DNA of 64,000 bases. It comes from Planctomycetota bacterium (lineage in GTDB: Bacteria > Planctomycetota > Phycisphaerae > Phycisphaerales > UBA1924). This document shows, one piece after another, positions 57,165 to 64,000 of the stretch (within the stretch, counting starts at the first letter, position 1; each line of letters begins with the position of its first letter). Below the pieces are notes generated by a model that saw only the letters and a list, made by a program, of their open reading frames with translations, did not search any database and had not been told where the DNA came from. The DNA lies in the NCBI GenBank assembly GCA_017303555.1, contig JAFLCN010000006.1:1-64000 (forward strand). The letters run 5' to 3'. Both the position numbers and the translations under genes were made by a program.

Positions 57165-58292
57165 ATGGCGGCACGCAAATCAAAGTCAGCGAAAGAAGTT
57201 GAAACCCGCGGAACCGGCAAGCACGGGCACGCCTGCATCGTGCTGGTCGCGCACCCGGTTCGCGCTCGACGCGAGGCCATCGTGCGTTCGCTCGCCCAGC
57301 GCGGGTACGAGTGCCGCTCCGCTCCGAGCGCCGAGTGCGCCGACGGCTCGATCCGCGAGGGCGTCGGCAGCGTGCTGCTCATGGCCGAGTCGATCGCCGA
57401 TCACATCCCGTCCGCTCGATCGGTCGAAACCGTCATCCTGCTCTGCGAGAAGTCCGACACCCGCGCCGCTCGGCGCGCCATGGAGCTCCGCTGCGACGAC
57501 TTCATCGACGAGAAGTGCGAGATCGCCGAGTTCGAGGCGAGCCTCGCCCGCGCCGCCACCGCCCGCGGCAGAGCCCGCGCACGCGAGCGCCGCCTGCGCG
57601 GGCTCTGCCGCAAGCTCAACGCGTCGCGACGCGAACTCTCTAACGAACTGAACAGGCTCTGCTCCGAGATGACCGAGTCGTACGCGGAGCTCGCCGGCAA
57701 GATCGACACCGTCGCCATCGCGGGCGAGTTCACCGGCCTCATCCGCCAGGAGATCGAGCTCGAAAGCCTGATGCGGACGAGCCTCGAGTTCCTCCTCGCC
57801 AAGCTCGGCTCGACCAACGCCGCGCTCTTCCTCCCGTCCAGCAGCGGCGATTGGACGCTGGGCGCCTACGTGAACTACGACCGCGCACGCGACTCGGCGG
57901 AAATGATGCTCGATCACCTCGCAGACACAGTTCCTGGCCGCATGGACGAGATCGGTTCCGCCGTCGCACTCGACGGCGCCGCTCAGGTCAAGCACGCCCT
58001 CCCCGGCGCCTCCGACTGGCTCGGCGATTGCACCGTGCTCGCCGCCCCCGCACACCACGAGGGTGAAACGCTCGCCTGCGTGCTGCTCTTCCGAGATCGG
58101 GCCGCTCCGTTCCCGGAGCACGCCCGCGAAACGCTCGAATCGCTCTCCAAGATCCTCGCGAGCCAGTTCGGTCGCGTGATCAAAGTCCACCATCGACACC
58201 TGCCCAAGGAAGAATGGGCAAGCCCGGGCGATCCGTTCCCCTCCTGCGGCGAAGAGCTCGAAGATCAGGACGATCGCGATCTGCTTGCCTGA
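57165..58292 (+). CDS. Degenerate receiver, coiled-coil and GAF signalling protein
   Basis: 375 residues from the ATG at 57165; the open frame has an earlier TTG at 57150. Residues 25-125 follow a receiver plan (CIVLVAHPVRARREAIVRSL, SVLLMAESIADHIP, TVILLCEKSDTRAARRAMEL) but with no phospho-Asp, so it is a pseudo-receiver. A charged coiled coil (RGRARARERRLRGLCRKLNA...SRRELSNELNRLC) joins it to a GAF domain (about 200-350) with SLMRTSLEFLLAKLGSTNAA, LPSSSGDWTLGAYVNYD and VLLFRDRAAPFPEHARETLE. Ligand unknown. It closes the three-gene cassette. Confidence 0.85.
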   Translation: MAARKSKSAKEVETRGTGKHGHACIVLVAHPVRARREAIVRSLAQRGYECRSAPSAECADGSIREGVGSVLLMAESIADHIPSARSVETVILLCEKSDTRAARRAMELRCDDFIDEKCEIAEFEASLARAATARGRARARERRLRGLCRKLNASRRELSNELNRLCSEMTESYAELAGKIDTVAIAGEFTGLIRQEIELESLMRTSLEFLLAKLGSTNAALFLPSSSGDWTLGAYVNYDRARDSAEMMLDHLADTVPGRMDEIGSAVALDGAAQVKHALPGASDWLGDCTVLAAPAHHEGETLACVLLFRDRAAPFPEHARETLESLSKILASQFGRVIKVHHRHLPKEEWASPGDPFPSCGEELEDQDDRDLLA

Positions 58293-58307
58293 GCGAGATT
58301 CGCGGCT

Positions 58308-61300
58308 CTACTTGGGCTTCTTAAAAATGTCCTTCAGCACGTCGACAACCTTTTCCGGGTTGACGTTCTTGATGAAGTTCTTTCCGAAGAGTCCGACATC
58401 GGGCGAGGTCTTGGTATTACCCATGGGCCCGCTGAATCGGATCGGCACCATGGTGGCCTGGTTCAGGGTGTTGCCCGCAGTTCCCACGCCCGGGATCTTG
58501 CTGAAGACGCCCGACACGTCGTCTGCGAGTTGCCCGATCGGCACCCAGGCGATCATGTCCACATAGTTCTTGGGCAAGTCCACGGTTCCCTCGATCTCCA
58601 TCTTGAACTCGCCCATCGGGAACTCCCAGCGCGGATACGTGATCACCCCGTTCGTGATCGTCAGGTTCACCGGCTGCAATCGCTGCAGCACCTTGCCCTG
58701 ATCCCGCGCCTTCACCGCACGGAGCAACGATCCGAACACGCCCGACGTTTTGAAGCGGGCATCTCCGGGGTCGATCGCGAGTGTCCCGTTCAGCTTGGCG
58801 GTATCTCCATCGAGCGGAATCGCGAGCTGCGGCGAAGCGACCGATGCCGGGCGATCCTCAAACCGCTTCTCCACATCCGCAACGATCGGCAACACGCCCG
58901 ACAGTCGCTTGTCGAGCCCGACATCCACTTTTCGAAGCACCACGTTCAGCGGGCCCACCAGCACCCCGTTCTGAGAAACCCCGCGGATCGCCATCTCCGC
59001 CCGCGGCAACTGCTTGGTCACGCCGTTGTCCACGACCGCCCCGGTCTCGGTGCTCGCGGCACTGACCACGAGCGAGCCGCCGGCTCTCGAGAAGTCCTTG
59101 GCGTTCAACGCGAAATTCACGCTCGGCCCGAGGATCTCGCCCGGCAGCCCGTTCTTGACGCTGAAAGCATCGATCAGGGCCGACGGAAGCGAGCGGATCT
59201 CTCCCGAGGCCGTGATGATCGGATTCGCCGTGTCGAGCACGCCCTGCGCCGTCGCGAGGCCGGCGATGCTGCCCCGCACCACGCCGCCTCCCGGTCCGGC
59301 TTTGGACGCGTCCGGCACGATCGCCAGCTTGGCAAAGGAGAGATCAAAGTTGATCGCGATCGGCTGCCCAGGGGTCGATGACGCGGATTCGAGTTTCAGC
59401 ACGGCATCGTTCATCTGCGTGCGCACCGAACGCGAATCCACGAGTTCGAGCGTGTGGATGCGTGCGGTCGAATCGAGCGCGAAAATTCCGGGGTACATCG
59501 GTCCCGCGATTCCGCGCTCCGTATTCGTGCGTGCGACAACAGCGCGAGTGATCACCAGCTCCGCACGCGCGGGCGCGGCCAGCGCCAGGTCCGTTTCGGC
59601 CTTGCCCTGGACCTTCGGCTGTCCCTTGCCCAGCACGAACCGATCGAACCACGCCGGATCGATCGTCCACACAATGGGTTCTGGTGATTCCAGCGTGATC
59701 CTGTCGCCCTCCGCCCGCGCGCGAAGCGGACGCTTGATCTCCAGCCGCTGCGAATTCAGCGTGACATCCGCCGCGAGATCCGCTTTCGAAAGCGCCTCGG
59801 CAACGCCGACGGGCTTGCCGCCCGGGGGCGTGATCCTGGTGGTGGCCGCGATCGCCGCCGAAGGCCCGAGCGCGCCCGAAACCAGCAACGGTTGCCCCAG
59901 CGCGCGATCGAGCCCGACCGTGTTGACCTCGTTCAATCGAACCTCAATGTCCGCGGGGCCCGCGAGTGTGAGATTCGCACCAAGCGGAAGCGCCGCCTTG
60001 GCGATCAGGGCTCCCATTTGCGTTCCGTCGGCCGAGAGCAGCCCGCCGCTCGCATCGAGCGAGGCGGCGCCCCCCGAGCCCGCCCCGAGCGCTGAGACCG
60101 GCAGGCTCGCGTTCACCGCGAAATCCTGCACGCCGTACGCCTGCGTGCCCGATTCCACAACCGCCTGTCCGGAAACCGCGGCCCGCGCCTTCAGCACGCC
60201 CGCCTTCGCGATATCGGGCGAGCCCGTCGCATCGAACGGAACGGTCAGCGGCTCGGTCGTGATCGTGTACGACGCCGGCGCGCGCAGCCGCGGCTTGTCC
60301 GGCGCGTTTCCCGCGATCAGCGCGCCGACCAATCCGGGCGAGATCGTTCCCGCGCCGCTGGCCGAAGCAACGATGCCCGACTTCTCGAAAACGCTCTGAA
60401 CCGCCAGGTTGGCGTGCGAACCCTGCACCGTTGCCTTCACCTGCATCGTGTCGACGCCGGGCTGCGCAGACTCGATGATGAGGCCGATCGTGTCACCGAC
60501 CGCTTCACGCACCAGCGCCCCCTTGCCCGTGTCGTCGGCGCCTGCGCGTGGAAGCGCATCGGCGATCGAGGCGGGCAAGCCGGTCAGTTCGATCCGGCCG
60601 AGGGCGAGCGCGGGCCCGAGCTTCTGAGCAAGGCTCGCATCCGGCGCCGCCTTCGCCCCACCAAGAGCAGCGAACACCGCCGGCAGCGTCAGGTTCGCGC
60701 CGAGCTTCACCGGCGCTCCGTCCGCACCGGCGTCGGATGCGATGCGAACTTCGCCGCCCTTGCCGGGTGTCAGCGCCACGTCGGCGTTCAGCGAGCGGAG
60801 ATCGAGCGCGACGGGCCTTCCGGCGATCTGGCCTTCCGCCGCGGGCACCTGCGCGATGAACGCCCAGTCCGTCAGCACCGCCGCGAGCTTCATCGCGAGC
60901 TGGTCGAGCTTGGGCTTGCGCGTGCCGGCTTCGAGCGGCAGATTCAGCGATGCGATCGTGACCCCAAGGCGCCCGGAGGGCCGCGCGCTCTTGAGGCTCG
61001 GGTTGTTCAGGCTTCGTGCAACGATCGATCCCGCGTTCGCGGCCTCGATCGTCAAACCCTTCTCGCGTGTGGCCAGAGCCGTCTCGGTCATGCGGAGCGC
61101 GCCCGTCGCGCTGGCAGACTGCGCGGTCGCGTTCAGATCAACATCGATCACGCTCCCCTCGGTCTTTGCGACCAGCTCCACATCGGCGGTGGGGCCGATA
61201 TCCCGGGGCAGGTCGAGGCTCAACCCCGAGTTCGCAAGTGCGCTGGCAACGATCGGCTGCAGAATCTCGGTCGATGCCCCGCGCAGCGAGATGCGGCCGT

Positions 61301-62699
61301 CGATCGTCTTGGGCAGCCCGGCGATCGGCGCACCGTTCGCATCGAGCAGCCCGGAGGTCGAGAGGTCCGCGTTGAGCTTGCCGCCGGATGCGATCTTGCC
61401 CGCCGACGAGATGGAGGACGCCGCGTCCGCGTTCAGCCGGACAACACCGGCCAGGTCGTCGCTGGAAACGGTTGCGCGCAGTTCCGGGATGGAAACCTCC
61501 GACGCGGGTTGCCCTTCACCCAGCGCGATCTTCCCCGCCGTGTTCGACAACGACGCGATCGCACGGAGCCGCGCGCCCCTCAAGTCCAGTGCCGGTGCCG
61601 GAAGCTTGAGGTTCAGCTCTTCGATGGTCAGCGAAGCCTCCGGCGATTCTGTCACCAAAAACCCGCCCGATTTGGCCGGGTCGGCGTACGAATCGAGCAG
61701 CGCCCTCGTTGCGGCAGAGGCGACACGAACCGTTGCCGGTGCCGTGAGCGAGACGATCCCGTCCTTGAGCGCGAGCCGAGCCTCGGCCTGTGCCCCGGCG
61801 CTCCGAATGTTCAACGAAGCATTCCCGCCCGAAAACTCGCCCGCTGCCTCCGCATTCAGCGAAACAGTTTCGCCCAGAATCGATCGGAGCCGGCGCTCCT
61901 TGCCCGTCGCCGTCGCGACCAGCGCATCGACCAGCGCGACCGACAGGTCATCGACCTTCACCTTCGCGTCGATCTTGGGCGAGTTCTTCGCGAGCGTGCC
62001 GCTGTCCAGGCTGATGCTCCCGTCCGGCTGCGTCCAATTCTCCACGCGGATCTTCGCCGAAATCGGCGACGAGCCCGAACGGGCATCGAAGTCCAGCGTG
62101 AGAGGCGAACCGATGCGAACATCGGCCAGGCTCTTCACCTCGCGCAGCTCCGCCACCGACTTTCCGCTCGCATCAACCACGCCGAGCTTGCTCAGATTCA
62201 GCTCGATCCGCGCCCGCAGGCCCTTGGGCAGCGGGATGCGCGTCGTCGTCACACTCACCGTCGCACGCCCCGATGCGGGCGGAGGCTGAACCCCGCTCGC
62301 TCCGGTGTCGCGCAGCTCCGCATCCCCGGCGATCGTGATCGTGCCGAGGTCGTACCAATTCGCGAGCAGAGCCAGAAGCCCGCGATCAACGGCTATATCC
62401 AGCGCGCCCGCGGGCTTGCTCTGTCCGTCGGTCAGTGCCAGCTTCACACGCTGACCGCCAAACCATCCGAGCGAAGTCGACGCGATCGTCGCGTTCACAC
62501 GGTCCGATTTCACCACCGTGCGTCCGTTGAGCAACGGGGATGCAAGCCGCGGCAAGAACGCAACCGCCACAAACAGCACCAGCGCCAGTCCCGCGAGAAC
62601 CATCAGCACGCGCTTGCCACGCCCCGACCGGTTTTTGCCGCCCGGCTTGCCGAGAAGTGCCGCGGATTCTTCTGAACTCAGCCCAGGGTCGCGTGTCAT
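58308..62699 (-). CDS. Giant AsmA-like envelope protein
   Basis: 1463 residues from the ATG at 62699 preceded by GGAGTGGAAGGC. One N-terminal membrane helix (RGKRVLMVLAGLALVLFVAV) anchors a very long beta-rich chain. NGRTVVKSDRVNATIAS and repeated LGAGLDIAVDRGL-like strands fit the repeating beta-groove of the AsmA/TamB/VPS13-like bridge proteins, and the C-terminal DMIAWVPIGQLADDVSGVFS then VPIRFSGPMGNTKTSPDVGL is the closing AsmA-like block. Such proteins move phospholipids or help outer-membrane assembly. The family fit is by architecture, not by a single motif, and TamB is the main alternative. It is on the opposite strand to the signalling cassette and the GbsR gene. Confidence 0.75.
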   Translation of the reverse strand: MTRDPGLSSEESAALLGKPGGKNRSGRGKRVLMVLAGLALVLFVAVAFLPRLASPLLNGRTVVKSDRVNATIASTSLGWFGGQRVKLALTDGQSKPAGALDIAVDRGLLALLANWYDLGTITIAGDAELRDTGASGVQPPPASGRATVSVTTTRIPLPKGLRARIELNLSKLGVVDASGKSVAELREVKSLADVRIGSPLTLDFDARSGSSPISAKIRVENWTQPDGSISLDSGTLAKNSPKIDAKVKVDDLSVALVDALVATATGKERRLRSILGETVSLNAEAAGEFSGGNASLNIRSAGAQAEARLALKDGIVSLTAPATVRVASAATRALLDSYADPAKSGGFLVTESPEASLTIEELNLKLPAPALDLRGARLRAIASLSNTAGKIALGEGQPASEVSIPELRATVSSDDLAGVVRLNADAASSISSAGKIASGGKLNADLSTSGLLDANGAPIAGLPKTIDGRISLRGASTEILQPIVASALANSGLSLDLPRDIGPTADVELVAKTEGSVIDVDLNATAQSASATGALRMTETALATREKGLTIEAANAGSIVARSLNNPSLKSARPSGRLGVTIASLNLPLEAGTRKPKLDQLAMKLAAVLTDWAFIAQVPAAEGQIAGRPVALDLRSLNADVALTPGKGGEVRIASDAGADGAPVKLGANLTLPAVFAALGGAKAAPDASLAQKLGPALALGRIELTGLPASIADALPRAGADDTGKGALVREAVGDTIGLIIESAQPGVDTMQVKATVQGSHANLAVQSVFEKSGIVASASGAGTISPGLVGALIAGNAPDKPRLRAPASYTITTEPLTVPFDATGSPDIAKAGVLKARAAVSGQAVVESGTQAYGVQDFAVNASLPVSALGAGSGGAASLDASGGLLSADGTQMGALIAKAALPLGANLTLAGPADIEVRLNEVNTVGLDRALGQPLLVSGALGPSAAIAATTRITPPGGKPVGVAEALSKADLAADVTLNSQRLEIKRPLRARAEGDRITLESPEPIVWTIDPAWFDRFVLGKGQPKVQGKAETDLALAAPARAELVITRAVVARTNTERGIAGPMYPGIFALDSTARIHTLELVDSRSVRTQMNDAVLKLESASSTPGQPIAINFDLSFAKLAIVPDASKAGPGGGVVRGSIAGLATAQGVLDTANPIITASGEIRSLPSALIDAFSVKNGLPGEILGPSVNFALNAKDFSRAGGSLVVSAASTETGAVVDNGVTKQLPRAEMAIRGVSQNGVLVGPLNVVLRKVDVGLDKRLSGVLPIVADVEKRFEDRPASVASPQLAIPLDGDTAKLNGTLAIDPGDARFKTSGVFGSLLRAVKARDQGKVLQRLQPVNLTITNGVITYPRWEFPMGEFKMEIEGTVDLPKNYVDMIAWVPIGQLADDVSGVFSKIPGVGTAGNTLNQATMVPIRFSGPMGNTKTSPDVGLFGKNFIKNVNPEKVVDVLKDIFKKPK

Positions 62700-62852
62700 G
62701 CCTTCCACTCCAGTCGCCGCTTCGGCGCGCATTGTCGATGCATCAAGTATTCCACGGGCCCGCTCCGGCGAGCGTGTTCTTCCATCGAGCCGGCCGCGGA
62801 TCATCGCAAGCGCTTCTGGCAGCAGGCTTTGCGATTGCCGACGTTTTCAATC

Positions 62853-62875
62853 GTTTCTGAAACTTTCGCTATACT
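62853..62875 (+). promoter_or_regulatory. Possible operator and -10 box of the GbsR/MarR gene
   Basis: GTTTCTGAAAC (62853-62863) is a perfect 5+1+5 palindrome and TATACT (62870-62875) a good -10 box right after it. A weak -35 (TCAATC) lies 17 bases before. It would start transcription near 62882, after an ATG at 62877, and so favours the downstream start codon at 62913. Confidence 0.5.
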
Positions 62876-62912
62876 CATGTCGTATCAGGCCCAAGCACCC
62901 CGAGGGAGATGC

Positions 62913-63518
62913 ATGCCGCCGAACTCAATCAAAGCAGCCCAGGATCGATTCGTTGCCGTCTGGGGCCAGATGGGCAGTGCGTGGGGGATCAGCCGCACCA
63001 TGGCGGAAGTACACGCCCTCCTCTACATCACGGGCGAGCCGCTGTGTACCGACGACATCATGGAACGCCTCCAAATCTCCCGCGGCAACGCCAGCATGTC
63101 GATGCGAGCCTTGCTTGATTGGGGCATTGTCGAGCGCGTCCATCGCCGGGGCGATCGCAAGGAATATTTCAAAGCCGAGGGCGATGTCTGGGCCATGTTC
63201 CGCGCCATCGTGCGCGAGCGCATGAAGCGCGAAGTCGATCCGCTCCGGGCGCAGTTGTACGAGATCCGCGATCAGACCGGAGAAAGGGCCGGCGAACGCG
63301 CCCCACGCGATCAGGGTGCAGACCTTCTTGCTCACAACAGGCGGCTCGATGAGCTCCTGCGATTCTTCCAGACGCTGGAAGGTGTTTCCAATTCTTTTGT
63401 CAGCCCCGCCGGGCGGGGTTTGCAAGCCGCCGCGAAAATTCTCGGCTACATTGGAGGCGGCGTTGGAAACAGCGCCGGCCCGAGCACGGAAGCAACCGAC
63501 ACCAAGGAAGCGGGATGA
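62913..63518 (+). CDS. GbsR/MarR-family transcriptional regulator
   Basis: 201 residues from the ATG at 62913 with GGGAG upstream; an ATG at 62877 is upstream but lies before the predicted transcript start. RFVAVWGQMGSAWGISRTMA, then EVHALLYITGEPLCTDDIME and RLQISRGNASMSMRALLDWG are the GbsR-type winged helix (with the LQISRGNASMSMRAL recognition helix), and the C-terminal region is helical. GbsR relatives sense osmolytes in Bacillus, but planctomycete homologues have unknown inducers. The stop overlaps the tmk start (ATGA). Confidence 0.88.
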   Translation: MPPNSIKAAQDRFVAVWGQMGSAWGISRTMAEVHALLYITGEPLCTDDIMERLQISRGNASMSMRALLDWGIVERVHRRGDRKEYFKAEGDVWAMFRAIVRERMKREVDPLRAQLYEIRDQTGERAGERAPRDQGADLLAHNRRLDELLRFFQTLEGVSNSFVSPAGRGLQAAAKILGYIGGGVGNSAGPSTEATDTKEAG

Positions 63519-64000
63519 CAGTCGCCAGTTTTCGAGAATCAGTGACGCCCACGGCTACACTCGGTTCGGTGTCGCAAGCCTCACCTTCCAGCACGGATTC
63601 GCCCGACTCGTGGCCGCGGGCCCTCGCGGGGAAGTTCCTCGTTTTCGAGGGGCCGGATGGGTCGGGAAAAAGCACGCAGATGAAGCGGCTCACCGAAGCA
63701 TGCCACGCCGTGGGCGTGCAGGTCACCACCGTCCGCGAGCCCGGAGGCACATCCGTCGGCGAACAGATCCGCAGCGTCCTTCTCGATCCCTCATCGGAAA
63801 TGACCCTGCGCTGCGAGATGCTGCTGTACATGGCAAGCCGCGCCCAGCTCGTCGAAGAGACCGTGAAACCCGCTCTCGCCGCCGGCCACCTCGTCATCGC
63901 CGATCGTTTCCTGACCTCCACCTTTGCCTATCAGGGCGCCGGAGGCGGGCTGCCCGCCGACGACATCAAGGCGGTGGGGCGGGTGGCGACGCTCGGCCTG
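63515..64000 (+). CDS. tmk: Thymidylate kinase (partial, runs off the right edge)
   Basis: 162 codons to the window edge. After an N-terminal extension of about 40 residues, KFLVFEGPDGSGKSTQMKRL is the P-loop, VTTVREPGGTSVGEQIRSVL the DRx/TMP-binding block (REPGGT), and ASRAQLVEETVKPALAAGHL with ADRFLTSTFAYQG the LID region. It makes dTDP from dTMP. The open frame begins at the ATG overlapping the GbsR stop (63516-63518), which implies coupled translation. The N-terminal extension is unusual for Tmk. Confidence 0.93.
   Translation, partial: MTVASFRESVTPTATLGSVSQASPSSTDSPDSWPRALAGKFLVFEGPDGSGKSTQMKRLTEACHAVGVQVTTVREPGGTSVGEQIRSVLLDPSSEMTLRCEMLLYMASRAQLVEETVKPALAAGHLVIADRFLTSTFAYQGAGGGLPADDIKAVGRVATLGL

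Noticed and set aside
60414..62675. 753-residue plus-strand open frame inside the AsmA-like gene
   Set aside because: Arg-rich shadow without any family signature.

Overview
The window looks like chromosomal DNA of a high-GC planctomycete, most probably of the Phycisphaerae. The assignment is inference. It rests on secreted proteins ending in dockerin-like tails with the core DDADF (near 120, 32900-33080 and 43970-44110), an ECF sigma factor paired with a membrane Ser/Thr kinase (25937-30403), two-component parts fused in unusual ways (55133-58292), and DUF899, DUF2330, DUF3857 and GldG-type ABC genes. No rRNA, tRNA, CRISPR array or prophage was recognised. One insertion-sequence end lies at the left edge.

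Layout. 1-127 is the right end of an IS3-family element that has cut off the C-terminus of a secreted HAF-like protein (52-1215, minus). 1560-1714 is a multi-hairpin intergenic repeat. 1901-5747 holds a homing-endonuclease-repeat protein with a nuclease-like C-terminus, a GH30 glycosidase, an FkbM methyltransferase and a 71-residue ORF. 5791-15252 is mostly housekeeping and envelope genes: a membrane TPR/DUF3857/transglutaminase protein, a glycosyltransferase, a D-amino-acid oxidase-like flavoprotein, a DUF2330 protein, a polytopic membrane protein and YceI. 15348-17378 carries a ParD/ParE toxin-antitoxin pair with a near-consensus promoter, then kbl (2-amino-3-ketobutyrate CoA ligase). 17605-23789 is accessory: a RibD/DHFR-like reductase, a YdeI/OmdA protein, an NTF2-like protein, an ArsR-SRPBCC-DUF899 run, a small membrane protein and an ABC-2 permease. 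23806-24108 is a large inverted repeat around an (AC)n(TC)n microsatellite. 24109-30403 is a PLP decarboxylase, then kinase and ECF sigma factor. 30606-34227 holds an astacin-like protease and two small membrane proteins. 34211-43133 is conserved: topA, miaA, an ABC exporter with its YtrA-type regulator, ogt and der. 43140-54107 has a DUF4239 protein, a subtilase, a STAS protein, a four-gene GldG-type ABC operon, an HU-like protein and a beta-barrel protein. 54227-64000 has tsaB, a three-gene signalling cassette, a giant AsmA-like protein, a GbsR/MarR regulator and the start of tmk.

The most striking theme is short repeats invading genes without breaking the reading frame. kbl carries about 33 extra residues including a copy of a TTCACCACAGAGGCACAGAG-type repeat whose near-identical sister lies between genes at 4374-4403. 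The decarboxylase gene contains a perfect 8-bp-stem palindrome in a family-atypical insertion. miaA contains a doubled 13-base unit. The tail of a small membrane protein is written in another GGCATCGAGG-type repeat. This resembles the palindromic elements inside Rickettsia genes, but the families seen here are different.

Several control regions can be read directly: the parDE promoter with a direct repeat in its spacer, an AT-rich 24-bp palindrome on an apparently leaderless arsR-type gene, a YtrA-type operator over the promoter of the exporter operon, and a good topA promoter. The dockerin-like tails, the IS insertion into one of them, and a subtilase whose catalytic Asp is replaced by Glu are the other points worth following.
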